A stretch of 64,000 nucleotides of DNA. It comes from Myroides phaeus (GTDB taxonomy: Bacteria; Bacteroidota; Bacteroidia; Flavobacteriales; Flavobacteriaceae). The DNA lies in assembly GCF_009799805.1 (NCBI RefSeq), contig NZ_CP047050.1, forward strand, positions 448,001 to 512,000, read 5' to 3'. Made by a program: the position numbers and the translations under genes. Under the pieces are notes generated by a model. That model had not been told where the DNA came from, searched no databases, and worked only from the letters and a program-made list of their open reading frames with translations. Of this stretch, positions 27,791 to 39,464 are shown piece by piece. The first letter of the stretch is position 1; each line of letters begins with the position of its first letter.

Positions 27791-28789
27791 TTATAATCTA
27801 TGAGGTAAAAAAGGATAATTCTCTTGTTCGTATACTACATCATACATAACATTTTTCTCTGGATATGGAGATTCTTCAGCAAAACGCTCACATTCTAAAA
27901 CGTGTTCTTTTACTCTTTGATCCATAGCCTCTATCTCTGCCTCTGTTGCAAACCCTTTCTCTCTAATTATATCTAAAACTTGAGTAATAGGGTCTATTTT
28001 TTTGTATTCTTCAACTTCCTCTTTTGTACGGTAGTGTTGAGCATCTGACATAGAGTGTCCTCTATATCTATAAGTTTTCATTTCTAACAATGTTGGACCA
28101 TCTCCACGACGAGCTCTTTCAATAGCTTCGTACATTGCTTCAGCAACCTTAACTGGATTCATACCATCAACTGGACCTGAAGGCATTTCATAACCCAAAC
28201 CAAGTTTCCAAATATCAGTATGATTTGCAGTACGCTCAACAGAAGTACCCATTGCATATCCATTATTTTCGATAACAAATACAACAGGAAGTTTCCAATT
28301 CATTGCCATGTTAAATGTTTCATGTAATGAACCTTGACGTGCTGCACCATCACCGAAGTAACACATTGTAACAGCTTTTCTATCAAAATATTTGTCAGCA
28401 AATGCAAGACCCGCTCCTAAAGGTATTTGTCCTCCAACGATTCCGTGTCCTCCGTAAAAATTATGCTCTTTAGAAAAAATGTGCATAGATCCACCTAAAC
28501 CTTGAGATGTTCCAGTTCCTTTTCCTAATAACTCAGCCATAATTCTTTTTGGATCCACACCTAAACCAATTGGTTGAACGTGGTTTCTGTATGCTGTAAT
28601 CATTTTGTCTTTCGACAAATCCATTGCGTGTAAAGCTCCTGCCAAAACAGCTTCTTGTCCGTTATATAAATGCAAGAAACCTCTTACCTTTTGTTGAATA
28701 TATAAAGCGGCTAGCTTGTCTTCAAACTTTCTCCAAAATAGCATGTCTTCATACCATTTTAGATAAACTTCTTTTGTAATTTCTTTCAT
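27791..28789 (-). CDS. pdhA: pyruvate dehydrogenase E1 component, alpha subunit
   Basis: A 332-residue thiamine-diphosphate enzyme subunit that decarboxylates pyruvate. The ThDP motif runs from GDG (146-148) to NN (175-176). The loop RYRGHSMSDAQHYRTKEEV matches the E1-alpha phosphorylation-loop region, and LHLYNGQEA near residue 40 is typical. First gene of the pdhA-aceF operon. CAAAAGTA at 28866-28873 (minus-strand TACTTTTG) is a likely -7 box, giving a leader near 70 nt with a small hairpin at 28808-28822. Confidence 0.95.
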   Translation of the reverse strand: MKEITKEVYLKWYEDMLFWRKFEDKLAALYIQQKVRGFLHLYNGQEAVLAGALHAMDLSKDKMITAYRNHVQPIGLGVDPKRIMAELLGKGTGTSQGLGGSMHIFSKEHNFYGGHGIVGGQIPLGAGLAFADKYFDRKAVTMCYFGDGAARQGSLHETFNMAMNWKLPVVFVIENNGYAMGTSVERTANHTDIWKLGLGYEMPSGPVDGMNPVKVAEAMYEAIERARRGDGPTLLEMKTYRYRGHSMSDAQHYRTKEEVEEYKKIDPITQVLDIIREKGFATEAEIEAMDQRVKEHVLECERFAEESPYPEKNVMYDVVYEQENYPFLPHRL

Positions 28790-29243
28790 ATGACTTTACT
28801 TTTCGTAAGCGGCTTTTCCGCTCAAAATACAGACTTTCTCAATTCTCCACAATACTGTGGAATAGCAAAAGTAGTACATCTACTTTACAATGGAAAATTT
28901 ATTTGAAATATTTTGGAATCGATAGCAATAGTTAAACTTTTTTTAAGAAAATATTATATTTAAAACATAAACACATGCAAAAAACACTTAAAACGAAAAC
29001 TAAAAATACTCATTTATTTCTTAAAACAAATGGCATATAGTCAATTATACACTTATGCTAAAAACGATTTTATCAAATACTATTTACACTTCTAATAAAG
29101 CAATTTTAATTCCATATACACCTCTCAATATTGCAATTAAAACCCATCTTGATTTACAATGTAAAATAATATTTATTGATTATTATTTTTTTAGTCTAAT
29201 CTAAAATTATATTTTTACACAACTAATATAAATAAACAAGACA
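28790..29243. other. divergent intergenic region between pdhA and sodB
   Basis: 454 bp, strongly AT-rich, no credible open frame. It holds the pdhA -7 box (28866-28873), two small hairpins in the pdhA leader (AGCGG/CCGCT at 28808-28822; CCACA/TGTGG at 28848-28861) and a weak TATATTTT element upstream of sodB. Otherwise nothing seen. Confidence 0.5.
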
Positions 29244-29834
29244 ATGAAATTCAATTTACCAACATTAAATTATTCGAAAGACGCCTTTAAAAATTTCATC
29301 ACTGAAGAGGGGTTTGATTACCACTATGGAAAACATCATCAAACGTATATTACGAACTTAAACAAACTAATAGAAAATTCTGTATGGGAAAATTACAACC
29401 TTGATACTATTATAAAAGAAGCTTATATAAAAAAACAGACGGCAATTTATAACAATGCAGCTCAACACTATAATCATAGTTTTTTCTGGAATTGTATCAC
29501 TCCTAATTCTACAGAGATGCCCTCTAAACAATTGTTAGAACTACTAATAAGAGATTTTGGATCTATAGAATCTTTCAAAGAAGAGTTTAGTAACACAGCT
29601 ACCAAATTATTTGGTGCAGGATGGACTTGGCTAGTTTTAACACCTGAAAGAAAATTAGAAATCATAGCTTTAAGCAATGCAGATACACCAATTATATTCA
29701 ATAAAAAACCATTATTGACTATAGATGTTTGGGAACACGCATACTATATCGATCACCGAAATGCGAGACCAAAATTTATTGAACAATTCTGGAATCACGT
29801 TAATTGGAAATTCGTTTCTAAAAATTTAGAATAA
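29244..29834 (+). CDS. sodB: superoxide dismutase, iron type
   Basis: A 196-residue cytoplasmic Fe/Mn superoxide dismutase. Metal ligands H27 (DYHYGKHHQTY), H78 (NHSFFWN), D161 and H165 (DVWEHAYYIDHRNARP). Q74 in NNAAQ is the outer-sphere glutamine placed as in iron enzymes, and GAGWTWL is also iron-type, so Fe is inferred. A small variation from E. coli SodB is His instead of Tyr in YYIDHRNARP. The next gene starts only 1 bp after the stop, so the two form an operon. Confidence 0.93.
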   Translation: MKFNLPTLNYSKDAFKNFITEEGFDYHYGKHHQTYITNLNKLIENSVWENYNLDTIIKEAYIKKQTAIYNNAAQHYNHSFFWNCITPNSTEMPSKQLLELLIRDFGSIESFKEEFSNTATKLFGAGWTWLVLTPERKLEIIALSNADTPIIFNKKPLLTIDVWEHAYYIDHRNARPKFIEQFWNHVNWKFVSKNLE

Positions 29835-29835
29835 T

Positions 29836-30213
29836 ATGAGTGCAGAATGTTTAGTATTAATCGAAAATAGTTGGAAAAAGAAAACTCAAAAAGCCATTCA
29901 ACTCGCTAATGAAGGACAACATATACACGCTATAAATACATATACAGAAGCACTGATTAGAGCTGAGATATTACAAATTAACATTTGGAACTGTTTAAAT
30001 GAAAACATACCCTTTTGTGATTGTTATGTAACAACATGTTTAAGTTTAGCAAAACTATATAGAGCAAATAGACAATATGAAAAAGAAAAAGATATCTTAT
30101 CTAAAGCTTTAAAAACACTATCTATTTTGATGCAAAACCTACCTGCTAATCTTATAATACAATTAAAAATTGATGATCTGTTTAAGCAAATAATTATCCA
30201 AATAAGAAAATAG
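29836..30213 (+). CDS. small TPR-like helical protein in the sodB operon
   Basis: A 125-residue all-helical cytoplasmic protein. Residues about 15-45 (KKKTQKAIQLANEGQHIHAINTYTEALIRAE) and 60-100 (CLSLAKLYRANRQYEKEKDILSKALKTL) look like two tetratricopeptide-type helical hairpins; three cysteines lie in NCLNENIPFCDCYV between them. It starts 1 bp after the sodB stop, so it is co-expressed. I cannot name a function; a metal-handling or partner role with SodB is only a guess from the context and cysteines. Confidence 0.7.
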   Translation: MSAECLVLIENSWKKKTQKAIQLANEGQHIHAINTYTEALIRAEILQINIWNCLNENIPFCDCYVTTCLSLAKLYRANRQYEKEKDILSKALKTLSILMQNLPANLIIQLKIDDLFKQIIIQIRK

Positions 30214-30223
30214 TAAGAGATTT

Positions 30224-30299
30224 TAAGCTAATAGAAAGCAAAGGAATATTCCTTTCTTAATTTTACGAAAGCCATAATAAAACTAAGTCTATTAGCTTA
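30224..30299 (+). promoter_or_regulatory. structured 3' region of the sodB operon
   Basis: A perfect 11-bp inverted repeat TAAGCTAATAG / CTATTAGCTTA (30224-30234, 30289-30299) encloses a perfect 16-bp palindrome AAAGGAATATTCCTTT (30240-30255). The enclosed CTTTC...GAAAG pair offers a competing stem. It lies between the operon end and its terminator, so the transcript would carry this fold. Confidence 0.5.
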
Positions 30300-30343
30300 T
30301 AACTATCAGTATTATTTTATTTTTTTATACTCTTACTAAATAA

Positions 30344-30375
30344 AAAAAGGTCTACTATTTATAGTAGACCTTTTT
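30344..30375. terminator. bidirectional intrinsic terminator
   Basis: Perfect 14-bp stem with core GGTCTACTA / TAGTAGACC, 4-nt loop and T-runs on both strands; shared by the sodB operon and the convergent rpoBC operon. Confidence 0.9.
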
Positions 30376-30391
30376 CTTTATGTCTTAACGA

Positions 30392-30700
30392 TTAAGCTTG
30401 TCCTTTGGGACCAAAGTTAATAGTTGATAAACTTGGTGGAGAATCCACATCCTTTATTTCACCATTACTTGCTTCGAAACGTTGAATATTATCTTGCAAA
30501 GCAGTCAATAACCTTTTTGCATGTTGTGGAGTCAAAATAATTCTCGACTTCACTTTTGCCTTAGGTACACCTGGCATGATATTCACAAAATCAACTACAA
30601 ACTCAGTGTTTGAATGATTAATAATAGCCAAATTTGAAAAAGTACCTTCAGCAGTTACTTCATCCAATTCAATATTGAATTGATTCTGTTCCTCATTCAT
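30392..30700 (-). CDS. DUF3467 domain-containing protein
   Basis: A 102-residue cytoplasmic protein matching the DUF3467 family: N-terminal acidic stretch, then FSNLAIINHSNTEFVVDFVNIMPG and AKVKSRIILTPQHAKRLLTALQDNI. Function unknown. It starts 3 bp after the rpoC stop, so it is the last gene of the rpoBC operon, and ends before a shared terminator. The fixed link to RNA polymerase genes suggests a role in expression; this is inference only. Confidence 0.88.
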   Translation of the reverse strand: MNEEQNQFNIELDEVTAEGTFSNLAIINHSNTEFVVDFVNIMPGVPKAKVKSRIILTPQHAKRLLTALQDNIQRFEASNGEIKDVDSPPSLSTINFGPKGQA

Positions 30701-30703
30701 TTC

Positions 30704-33700
30704 TTAGAAATTTAATTCGTTTTCTTTATCTAAAAAACCATCTTCTTCCAAGCTACTTACAACGATGCTTTCGTAAGAACGCATCCCTGTACCAGCAGGA
30801 ATTCTATGACCAACAATAACGTTCTCTTTCAATCCGTTTAAGCCGTCAACTTTACCTGCAACAGCAGCTTCGTTTAACACCTTAGTTGTTTCCTGGAACG
30901 ATGCAGCAGAGATGAACGATTTAGTTTGTAACGATGCTCTTGTAATACCTTGAAGCATTGGAGTACCTGTAGCAGGCATAACATCACGCGTTACTACTAA
31001 GTTTTTATCCTCACGTTTCAATAAAGAGTTCTCATCACGTAGTTCTCTCGTTGTAACAATCTGTCCTTCTACAAGGTTATCAGATTCTCCAGCGTCAACT
31101 ACAACCTTCATTCCGTACAATCTATCATTCTCTTGGATAAAGTCACCTGCGTGAACTAATTGATCTTCTAAGAATAATGTATCTCCTGGATCTTGGATTT
31201 TAACTTTACGCATCATTTGACGGATAACCACCTCAAAGTGTTTATCACTAATTTTTACCCCTTGAAGACGGTATACTTCTTGAATCTCATTTACTAAATA
31301 CTGTTGAACAGCAGATGGTCCTTGAATTCTTAAAATATCGTCTGGAGTAATAGCTCCGTCTGATAATGGTAAACCAGCTTTCACATAGTCATTCTCTTGA
31401 ACTAAGATTTGGTTAGATAACTTAACTAAGTATTTTCTAATATCTCCTGTTTTAGATTCAACAATGATCTCTCTGTTACCTCTTTTGATCTTACCAAATG
31501 ACACTACACCATCAATTTCAGATACTACAGCTGGGTTTGAAGGATTACGAGCTTCTAATAGCTCCGTAATTCTTGGTAAACCTCCAGTAATATCCCCTGC
31601 TTTTGATGTATGACGAGGAATCTTAACTAAAACTTTACCAGCTTTAATTTTATCTCCATCATTTACCATTAAGTGAGAACCTACAGGTAAGTTGTATGAA
31701 CGTATTAACTCACCATCTTTACCATAAATTAATAAAGTAGGAATTAATTTTTTGTTTCTTGATTCAGTAATAACTTTTTCTTGGAATCCTGTTTGCTCAT
31801 CAATTTCAACCATGAACGTTTGTCCTTGTTCGATATCTTCATAAGCAACTTTACCAGTAAACTCAGAAACAATTACACCATTATAAGGGTCCCATTTACA
31901 GATTACAGTATCATTTTCAACAACGTCACCATCTTTAACGTAAATAGTAGAACCGTAAGGGATGTTATTAGTAGTTAATAAAATTCCTGTGTTAGCATCG
32001 TATAATTTAGCTTCAGTAGAACGAGAAATTACAATATTAATTGCATTTCCTTCGTTATCCTCACCTGCTACAGTTTTTAAGTCTTCCATTTCAAGACGAC
32101 CTTTAAACTTAGCTTTAATACTTGATGTTTCAGAAATGTTACCAGCAGTACCCCCTACGTGGAATGTTCTTAATGTTAACTGTGTACCAGGCTCACCAAT
32201 AGACTGAGCAGCAATAACCCCAACAGCTTCACCTCTTTGAACCATTCTTGCAGTTGCTAAGTTACGTCCGTAACATTTAGCACAGATTCCAACTTTAGCT
32301 TCACAAGTAAGTGGAGATCTAACTTCAACTGATTCAATTGGAGCAGCGTTAATAGCTTTTGCGATAGCCTCCGTGATTTCTTCACCAGCACCAACAATCA
32401 CTTCAGAATTTAAAGGATTAACTACAGCATTAAGAGCAACACGTCCTAAAACTCTTTCTCCTAATGATTCGATAACCTCTTCATTTTTCTTAAGTGGCTT
32501 AACATCAATTCCTCTTAAAGTACCACAGTCAACTGAATTAACAATTACATCCTGTGCAACGTCGTGTAGACGACGAGTTAAGTATCCAGCATCCGCTGTT
32601 TTTAACGCCGTATCCGCAAGACCTTTACGAGCACCGTGAGTAGAAATGAAATACTCTAAAATCGAAAGACCTTCTTTAAAGTTAGAAAGAATTGGATTCT
32701 CAATAATTTCACCACCACCAGCAGTAGATTTTTTAGGTTTAGCCATCAAACCACGCATACCTGTTAACTGACGAATCTGCTCTTTAGAACCCCTCGCTCC
32801 AGAATCCAACATCATATATACTGAGTTAAATCCTTGTTTATCTTCACGAATGTTCTTCATCGCTAATTCAGTTAACATTGCGTTTGTAGAAGTCCAAACA
32901 TCAATAACCTGATTGTAACGCTCGTTATTTGTGATAAGCCCCATATTATAGTTCATAGTAATATGATCTACTTGTTGGTTAGCATCATCAATCAACTCTT
33001 GCTTACGTGGAGGAATAATAATATCTCCTAAACTGAATGATAATCCACCACGGAATGCATAACCGTATCCCATGCTCTTAATATCATCCAAGAACGCAGC
33101 AGTTGTTGGTACATCAGTTATACTAAGAATACGACCAATAATATCTCTTAAAGATTTTTTAGTCAATACCTCATTAATATAACCTGCAACTTCTGGTACA
33201 ACTTCATTAAATAAAATTCTACCTGCAGTTGTTTCTATGATTTGGTAAACTAATTCTCCTGCTTCATTATAGTCTTTTGCACGAACTTTAACACCAGCAT
33301 TTAATTCTAATTTACCTTCATTAATTGCAATATGTACTTCCTCTACAGAGTAAAAAGTCAATCCTTCACCTAACACAATTTCTTCTGGAGTACTCTTACG
33401 TAACTTAGTCATGTAATATAAACCAAGAACCATATCCTGAGACGGTACAGTAATAGGTGCACCATTCGCAGGGTTCAAGATATTGTGAGAAGCTAACATC
33501 AATAATTGAGACTCAAGGATTGCTTCTGGTCCAAGAGGTAAGTGAACTGCCATCTGGTCACCATCGAAATCGGCGTTGAATGCCGTACACACTAATGGGT
33601 GTAATTGAATAGCTTTACCTTCGATTAACTTAGGTTGGAAAGCTTGAATACCCAATCTGTGTAACGTAGGAGCACGGTTTAATAATACCGGGTGTCCTTT

Positions 33701-34999
33701 AATCACGTTTTCTAAGATATCCCAAACAACTGGCTCCTTCTTATCTATAATTTTCTTAGCAGATTTTACTGTCTTAACAATTCCTCTTTCGATTAACTTA
33801 CGAATAACGAAAGGTTTGTATAATTCAGCTGCCATATCTTTTGGCAATCCACATTCGTATAATTTCAATTCTGGTCCAACAACAATTACCGAACGAGCAG
33901 AATAGTCAACACGCTTACCTAATAAGTTTTGACGGAAACGACCTTGTTTACCTTTCAATGAATCAGAAAGAGATTTCAAAGGACGGTTAGATTCAGTTTT
34001 AACAGCAGAAGATTTTCTTGTGTTGTCAAATAATGAATCTACAGCTTCTTGAAGCATACGTTTTTCATTACGTAAAATTACTTCAGGAGCTTTGATCTCC
34101 ATTAAACGTTTTAAACGGTTGTTTCTAATGATTACACGACGATATAAATCATTCAAATCAGAAGTAGCAAAACGACCTCCATCCAATGGAACTAATGGAC
34201 GTAATTCTGGTGGAATAACAGGAATTACTTTCAAGATCATCCACTCAGGTCTATTCTCGCGGTTTAAATTAGACTCACGGAAAGACTCTACAACTTGAAG
34301 ACGTTTTAACGCTTCAGTTTTTCTTTGTTTAGATGTTTCATTATTAGCTGCGTGACGTAAAGTATAAGATAACTTATCTAAGTCAGTAGTAGCTAATAAA
34401 TCCATAATACATTCAGCACCCATTTTAGCGATGAATTTATTAGGATCTGTATCATCTAAATATTGATTTTCCATCGGAAGAGTATCACAGATATTCAAAT
34501 ACTCCTCTTCAGTTAAGAAATCTAAACGATTTAAAGGTTCACCATCAACGTTCTTAGCTATACCAGCTTGAATAACTACATAACGTTCATAGTAAATAAT
34601 CATATCTAATTTCTTAGACGGAAGTCCTAAGATATAACCAATTTTGTTAGGTAAAGAACGGAAGTACCAAATGTGAGCGATAGGCACAACTAAATTGATG
34701 TGACCAACTCTATCTCTACGTACTTTCTTCTCAGTAACTTCAACCCCACAACGGTCACATACGATCCCCTTGTAACGGATTCTTTTATACTTACCACAAG
34801 CACACTCATAATCTTTTACAGGACCGAAAATACGTTCACAGAAAAGACCATCACGTTCTGGTTTATGAGTACGATAGTTAATTGTTTCAGGTTTCAAAAC
34901 CTCACCTCTCGATTCTGCTAGAATAGATTCTGGAGAAGCTAAACCTATTGAGATTTTATTAAACCTTTTTACGGTATTTTTCTCTTTATTTTTATTCAT
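30704..34999 (-). CDS. rpoC: DNA-directed RNA polymerase subunit beta'
   Basis: A 1431-residue largest polymerase subunit. The N-terminal zinc site is C66, C68, C81, C84. The catalytic magnesium loop NADFDGDQ carries D477, D479, D481. The second zinc-binding region ([27 protein letters not shown]) lies near residues 890-915. Full length with the expected N-terminus ([15 protein letters not shown]). It follows rpoB after 69 bp. Confidence 0.99.
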   Translation of the reverse strand: MNKNKEKNTVKRFNKISIGLASPESILAESRGEVLKPETINYRTHKPERDGLFCERIFGPVKDYECACGKYKRIRYKGIVCDRCGVEVTEKKVRRDRVGHINLVVPIAHIWYFRSLPNKIGYILGLPSKKLDMIIYYERYVVIQAGIAKNVDGEPLNRLDFLTEEEYLNICDTLPMENQYLDDTDPNKFIAKMGAECIMDLLATTDLDKLSYTLRHAANNETSKQRKTEALKRLQVVESFRESNLNRENRPEWMILKVIPVIPPELRPLVPLDGGRFATSDLNDLYRRVIIRNNRLKRLMEIKAPEVILRNEKRMLQEAVDSLFDNTRKSSAVKTESNRPLKSLSDSLKGKQGRFRQNLLGKRVDYSARSVIVVGPELKLYECGLPKDMAAELYKPFVIRKLIERGIVKTVKSAKKIIDKKEPVVWDILENVIKGHPVLLNRAPTLHRLGIQAFQPKLIEGKAIQLHPLVCTAFNADFDGDQMAVHLPLGPEAILESQLLMLASHNILNPANGAPITVPSQDMVLGLYYMTKLRKSTPEEIVLGEGLTFYSVEEVHIAINEGKLELNAGVKVRAKDYNEAGELVYQIIETTAGRILFNEVVPEVAGYINEVLTKKSLRDIIGRILSITDVPTTAAFLDDIKSMGYGYAFRGGLSFSLGDIIIPPRKQELIDDANQQVDHITMNYNMGLITNNERYNQVIDVWTSTNAMLTELAMKNIREDKQGFNSVYMMLDSGARGSKEQIRQLTGMRGLMAKPKKSTAGGGEIIENPILSNFKEGLSILEYFISTHGARKGLADTALKTADAGYLTRRLHDVAQDVIVNSVDCGTLRGIDVKPLKKNEEVIESLGERVLGRVALNAVVNPLNSEVIVGAGEEITEAIAKAINAAPIESVEVRSPLTCEAKVGICAKCYGRNLATARMVQRGEAVGVIAAQSIGEPGTQLTLRTFHVGGTAGNISETSSIKAKFKGRLEMEDLKTVAGEDNEGNAINIVISRSTEAKLYDANTGILLTTNNIPYGSTIYVKDGDVVENDTVICKWDPYNGVIVSEFTGKVAYEDIEQGQTFMVEIDEQTGFQEKVITESRNKKLIPTLLIYGKDGELIRSYNLPVGSHLMVNDGDKIKAGKVLVKIPRHTSKAGDITGGLPRITELLEARNPSNPAVVSEIDGVVSFGKIKRGNREIIVESKTGDIRKYLVKLSNQILVQENDYVKAGLPLSDGAITPDDILRIQGPSAVQQYLVNEIQEVYRLQGVKISDKHFEVVIRQMMRKVKIQDPGDTLFLEDQLVHAGDFIQENDRLYGMKVVVDAGESDNLVEGQIVTTRELRDENSLLKREDKNLVVTRDVMPATGTPMLQGITRASLQTKSFISAASFQETTKVLNEAAVAGKVDGLNGLKENVIVGHRIPAGTGMRSYESIVVSSLEEDGFLDKENELNF

Positions 35000-35032
35000 G
35001 GTAAACTTACTTGTTAAAGTGTATGATAAAGA

Positions 35033-35054
35033 GTAAGCAGCGTTAACTGCTTAC
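35033..35054 (-). promoter_or_regulatory. hairpin in the rpoB-rpoC spacer
   Basis: Perfect 8-bp stem GTAAGCAG / CTGCTTAC with a 6-nt loop. No T-run follows on the minus strand, so it is not a terminator; possibly an mRNA stability or processing element. Confidence 0.4.
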
Positions 35055-35068
35055 CCTATAATCTTAGT

Positions 35069-38000
35069 TTATTCTTCTAATCTGATGTCTAATCCAAGAC
35101 CTTTTAATTCATGCATCAATACATTGAATGATTCAGGTAATCCTGGCTCTGGCATAGTTTCTCCTTTAACGATTGCTTCGTAAGTTTTCGCTCTACCAAT
35201 AACGTCATCCGATTTTACCGTCAAGATTTCACGTAGTGTACTTGATGCTCCGTATGCTTCTAAAGCCCATACCTCCATCTCTCCAAAACGCTGACCACCA
35301 AACTGAGCCTTACCTCCTAATGGTTGTTGCGTAATTAATGAGTAAGGACCAATAGAACGCGCGTGCATCTTATCATCAACCATGTGTCCTAATTTCAGCA
35401 TGTAGATAACACCAACTGTTGCTCTTTGGTGGAATCTTTCTCCTGTACCACCATCATACAGATAAGTGTGTCCAAAACGAGGAATTCCTGCCTCATCTGT
35501 AAGCGCATTAATCTGATCTAATTCAGCACCATCAAAAATAGGTGTCGCAAACTTTTTACCAAGTTTTAATCCAGCCCATCCTAATACTGTTTCATAAATC
35601 TGACCGATGTTCATACGAGAAGGTACCCCAAGTGGATTCAACACAATATCAACTGGTGTTCCATCTTCTAAGAATGGCATATCCTCGTCTCTAACGATTC
35701 TCGCTACGATACCTTTGTTACCGTGACGTCCTGCCATTTTATCACCTACACGTAATTTACGTTTCTTAGCTATATAAACTTTTGCTAATTTCAAAATTCC
35801 TGATGGTAACTCATCTCCTACAGTAATCATAAATTTCTCTCTTCTAAGAACTCCTTGAAGATCGTTTAATTTAATTTTGTAGTTGTGAATCAAGTCTGTG
35901 ATCATACCATTTGTATCCTCATCAGTTGTCCATTGTCCTTTTGTTAAATGAGCGAAGTCATCAACAGCATATAACATTTTTTGAGTGAATTTCTTACCTT
36001 TTGGTAAAATTTCCTCTCCTAAATCATTCAATACACCTTGAGATGTTTTACCATTCACGATGAAGAATAATTTTTCAACTAAACGCTCTTTTAACTCGTT
36101 GAATTTAACTTCAAACTTAGTCTCTAATAAAGCCAATTCGTCTTTATCTTTAGAACGTTTACGTTTATCTTTTACTGCTCTTGCGAACAATTTCTTATCT
36201 AAAACAACCCCTCTTAAAGATGGTGAAGCTTTTAATGAAGCATCCTTAACGTCTCCAGCTTTATCACCGAAGATTGCACGAAGTAATTTTTCTTCTGGAG
36301 TTGGATCTGATTCTCCTTTAGGAGTAATCTTACCAATTAAAATATCACCAGGTTTTACTTCAGCACCGATACGGATCATACCATTTTCATCTAAGTCTTT
36401 TGTTGCTTCCTCACTAACGTTAGGGATGTCATTAGTTAACTCTTCGTTACCTAATTTAGTATCTCTAACCTCTAATGTATAATCATCAATATGGATAGAT
36501 GTAAAGATATCTTCACGTACTACTTTCTCAGAAATTACGATAGCATCCTCGAAGTTGTACCCTTTCCATGGCATAAACGCCACTTTCAAGTTACGACCTA
36601 AAGCTAACTCTCCTAATTGAGTAGCATAACCTTCACAAAGTACTTGACCTTTAGTAACTCTATCACCTCTTCTTACAATCGGTTTCAAGTTGATACTTGT
36701 ACTTTGGTTAGTTTTTCTAAACTTAATTAAGTTGTATGTTTTCTCATCTGGATCAAAACTAATTAGACGTTCTTCATCAGTACGGTCATATTTAATAATG
36801 ATTTTTTGAGCATCAACATACTCAACAGTACCTTCTCCTTCAGCGTTAATTAAAACACGAGAATCAGAAGCTACTTGTCTTTCTAATCCTGTACCTACAA
36901 TTGGAGATTCAGGACGTAATAAAGGAACCGCTTGACGCATCATGTTAGATCCCATCAATGCACGGTTGGCATCATCATGCTCTAAGAAAGGAATCAAAGA
37001 TGCAGAAATAGAAGCAATTTGGTTAGGAGCAACGTCAGTAAAATGAATATCTTTCGGTTCAACTACTGGGAAATCCCCCTCCTCTTTAACAACTACACGC
37101 TCGTCAGTCATATTACCAACAGCGTCTACAGGTACGTTAGCTTGCGCAATTAATTTACCTTCCTCTTCTTCAGCACTTAAATAAATAGGATCATTAACGA
37201 TATCCACTTGTCCGTTTACAACAGGACGGTAAGGAGTTTCGATGAATCCCATATTATTTACTTTAGCATAAACAGCTAAAGACGAAATCAAACCAATGTT
37301 TGGTCCCTCTGGTGTCTCAATAGGACATAAACGTCCGTAGTGAGTATAGTGAACGTCACGCACCTCGAAACCTGCTCTTTCCCTTGATAAACCTCCAGGT
37401 CCTAAAGCTGATAAACGACGTTTGTGTGTAATCTCTGCCAATGGATTCGTTTGGTCCATAAACTGAGATAACTGGTTAGTTCCAAAAAATGAATTAATAA
37501 CTGATGATAAAGTCTTAGCATTAATCAAGTCGATTGGAGTAAACACCTCGTTATCACGTACATTCATACGCTCACGAATTGTTCTTGCCATACGAGCTAA
37601 ACCAACACCAAACTGAGCAGATAATTGTTCACCTACTGTTCTAACACGACGGTTTGATAAGTGGTCAATATCATCAATCTCAGCTTTTGAGTTAATCAAT
37701 TCAATCAAGTACTTAACAATAGTGATAATATCCTCTTTTGTTAAAACTTGTTTGTCAATTGGAGTATCAAGATTTAATTTCTTGTTCATTCTGTAACGAC
37801 CAACTTCACCTAGATTGTAACGTTGATCAGAGAAGAACAATTTATCAATAATACCACGTGCAGTCTCCTCATCAGGCGGTTCTGCATTACGCAATTGACG
37901 GTAGATGTGCTCTACTGCCTCTTTTTCAGAGTTAGTAGGGTCCTTCTGTAATGTATTATGTATGATGGCATAATCTGCCTGATTATTGTCTTCTTTATGT

Positions 38001-38881
38001 AAAAGAACAGTTTTAACGTTAGCGTCAATGATTTCTTCGACATTGTCTTTATCTAGGACTGTATCACGGTCTAAAACAATCTCATTTCTCTCAATTGACA
38101 CAACCTCTCCAGTGTCCTCATCAACGAAGTCTTCATGCCATGTGTTTAACACACGTGCAGCAAGTCTACGTCCAATGTATTTCTTAAGACCTGTTTTTGA
38201 TACTTTAACTTCCTCTGCAAGGTCGAAAATCTCTAGGATATCCTTGTCTCTTTCGAATCCAATTGCACGGAATAATGTTGTAACAGGTAATTTTTTCTTT
38301 CTATCGATATAAGCATACATCACGCTATTAATATCGGTAGCAAACTCAATCCATGATCCTTTAAAAGGAATTACTCTCGCCGAATATAACTTAGTTCCAT
38401 TTGCATGGAATGACTGTCCAAAGAAAACACCAGGTGAACGGTGTAACTGTGACACAACAACTCGCTCAGCACCATTGATTACGAAAGTACCGCTTGGAGC
38501 CATATACGGTATTGTTCCTAAATAAACATCTTGAACTATAGTTTCAAAATCTTCGTGTTCAGGATCAGTACAGTATAACTTCAAACGAGCCTTTAACGGA
38601 ACGCTATAAGTCAGTCCTCTATCAATACATTCTTCGATTGAATAACGAGGAGGATCAACAAAGTAATCAAGGAACTCCAATACGAACTGGTTTCTTGTAT
38701 CAGTGATCGGGAAGTTCTCCATGAAGGTATTGTATAAACCTTCCTTACCTCTCTCTTCAGATTTAGTTTCTAATTGAAAGAAATCTTTAAAAGACTTTAC
38801 CTGAATATCCAAAAAATCTGGATAAGCCGGAATATTCTTTGTAGAGGCAAAATTTAATCTTTCAGTCTGATTTGTGATCAT
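35069..38881 (-). CDS. rpoB: DNA-directed RNA polymerase subunit beta
   Basis: A 1270-residue catalytic subunit. The start at 38881 ([14 protein letters not shown]) matches Bacteroidota RpoB; the upstream in-frame extension of 22 residues reads through the intergenic hairpin side and is rejected. The rifampicin region is visible as [32 protein letters not shown], with wild-type Gln, Asp, His and Ser positions by eye. C-terminal clamp motif [21 protein letters not shown] is intact. Confidence 0.98.
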   Translation of the reverse strand: MITNQTERLNFASTKNIPAYPDFLDIQVKSFKDFFQLETKSEERGKEGLYNTFMENFPITDTRNQFVLEFLDYFVDPPRYSIEECIDRGLTYSVPLKARLKLYCTDPEHEDFETIVQDVYLGTIPYMAPSGTFVINGAERVVVSQLHRSPGVFFGQSFHANGTKLYSARVIPFKGSWIEFATDINSVMYAYIDRKKKLPVTTLFRAIGFERDKDILEIFDLAEEVKVSKTGLKKYIGRRLAARVLNTWHEDFVDEDTGEVVSIERNEIVLDRDTVLDKDNVEEIIDANVKTVLLHKEDNNQADYAIIHNTLQKDPTNSEKEAVEHIYRQLRNAEPPDEETARGIIDKLFFSDQRYNLGEVGRYRMNKKLNLDTPIDKQVLTKEDIITIVKYLIELINSKAEIDDIDHLSNRRVRTVGEQLSAQFGVGLARMARTIRERMNVRDNEVFTPIDLINAKTLSSVINSFFGTNQLSQFMDQTNPLAEITHKRRLSALGPGGLSRERAGFEVRDVHYTHYGRLCPIETPEGPNIGLISSLAVYAKVNNMGFIETPYRPVVNGQVDIVNDPIYLSAEEEEGKLIAQANVPVDAVGNMTDERVVVKEEGDFPVVEPKDIHFTDVAPNQIASISASLIPFLEHDDANRALMGSNMMRQAVPLLRPESPIVGTGLERQVASDSRVLINAEGEGTVEYVDAQKIIIKYDRTDEERLISFDPDEKTYNLIKFRKTNQSTSINLKPIVRRGDRVTKGQVLCEGYATQLGELALGRNLKVAFMPWKGYNFEDAIVISEKVVREDIFTSIHIDDYTLEVRDTKLGNEELTNDIPNVSEEATKDLDENGMIRIGAEVKPGDILIGKITPKGESDPTPEEKLLRAIFGDKAGDVKDASLKASPSLRGVVLDKKLFARAVKDKRKRSKDKDELALLETKFEVKFNELKERLVEKLFFIVNGKTSQGVLNDLGEEILPKGKKFTQKMLYAVDDFAHLTKGQWTTDEDTNGMITDLIHNYKIKLNDLQGVLRREKFMITVGDELPSGILKLAKVYIAKKRKLRVGDKMAGRHGNKGIVARIVRDEDMPFLEDGTPVDIVLNPLGVPSRMNIGQIYETVLGWAGLKLGKKFATPIFDGAELDQINALTDEAGIPRFGHTYLYDGGTGERFHQRATVGVIYMLKLGHMVDDKMHARSIGPYSLITQQPLGGKAQFGGQRFGEMEVWALEAYGASSTLREILTVKSDDVIGRAKTYEAIVKGETMPEPGLPESFNVLMHELKGLGLDIRLEE

Positions 38882-38950
38882 CAATGGACAAAAAATTTTG
38901 ATTAAGAATTTAAATAGAATTTTGCGCCGAAAATATATTAGACGCAAAAT

Positions 38951-38987
38951 GGTTTAGGCCTTTGGGACGCATCCCAAGACCTAAACC
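38951..38987 (-). promoter_or_regulatory. strong hairpin in the rplL-rpoB spacer
   Basis: Near-perfect 16-bp stem (GGTTTAGG...TGGGA against TCCCA...CCTAAACC) with a 4-nt loop, followed on the minus strand by only four T. It is placed where enterobacteria have a partial attenuator and RNase III site; an equivalent role here is inferred. Confidence 0.6.
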
Positions 38988-39009
38988 TAAAATATTATTT
39001 GAAAAAAGC

Positions 39010-39378
39010 TTATTTAAGCTCAACAACAGCTCCTGCTTCTTCCAATGATTTTTTAAGACCTTCTGCCTCATCTTTAGAAACACCTTCTTTGATGTTTGCT
39101 GGAGTTGAGTCAACGATATCTTTAGCTTCTTTTAATCCTAAACCTGTTAATTCTTTAACAGCTTTAACTACAGCTAATTTAGAAGCACCAGCTTCTTTTA
39201 ATACAACTGTGAATTCAGTTTGCTCTTCAGCAGCACCACCTTCAGCACCACCTGCAACTACTACAGCAGCAGCAGCTGGTTCGATTCCGTACTCGTCTTT
39301 TAATATAGTTGCTAATTCGTTAACTTCTTTAACTGTTAAGTTAACTAATTGTTCTGCGAATTGTTTCAAATCTGCCAT
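39010..39378 (-). CDS. rplL: 50S ribosomal protein L7/L12
   Basis: A 122-residue stalk protein that recruits translation factors. N-terminal dimerisation helix ([21 protein letters not shown]), Ala/Gly hinge near residues 35-50, and a C-terminal domain with [13 protein letters not shown]. It lies 86 bp after rplJ in the usual order. Confidence 0.98.
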   Translation of the reverse strand: MADLKQFAEQLVNLTVKEVNELATILKDEYGIEPAAAAVVVAGGAEGGAAEEQTEFTVVLKEAGASKLAVVKAVKELTGLGLKEAKDIVDSTPANIKEGVSKDEAEGLKKSLEEAGAVVELK

Positions 39379-39464
39379 TTTTCTATCTTTTAATGATTTG
39401 TAAAAATATAATTTATTAATGTGCGTTCATCTTGAACATTTAAAAACTTAGTGTAGTACAAGGA

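Noticed and set aside
38882..38947. N-terminal extension of rpoB
   Set aside because: The 22 extra residues are not family-like; the [11 protein letters not shown] start fits.
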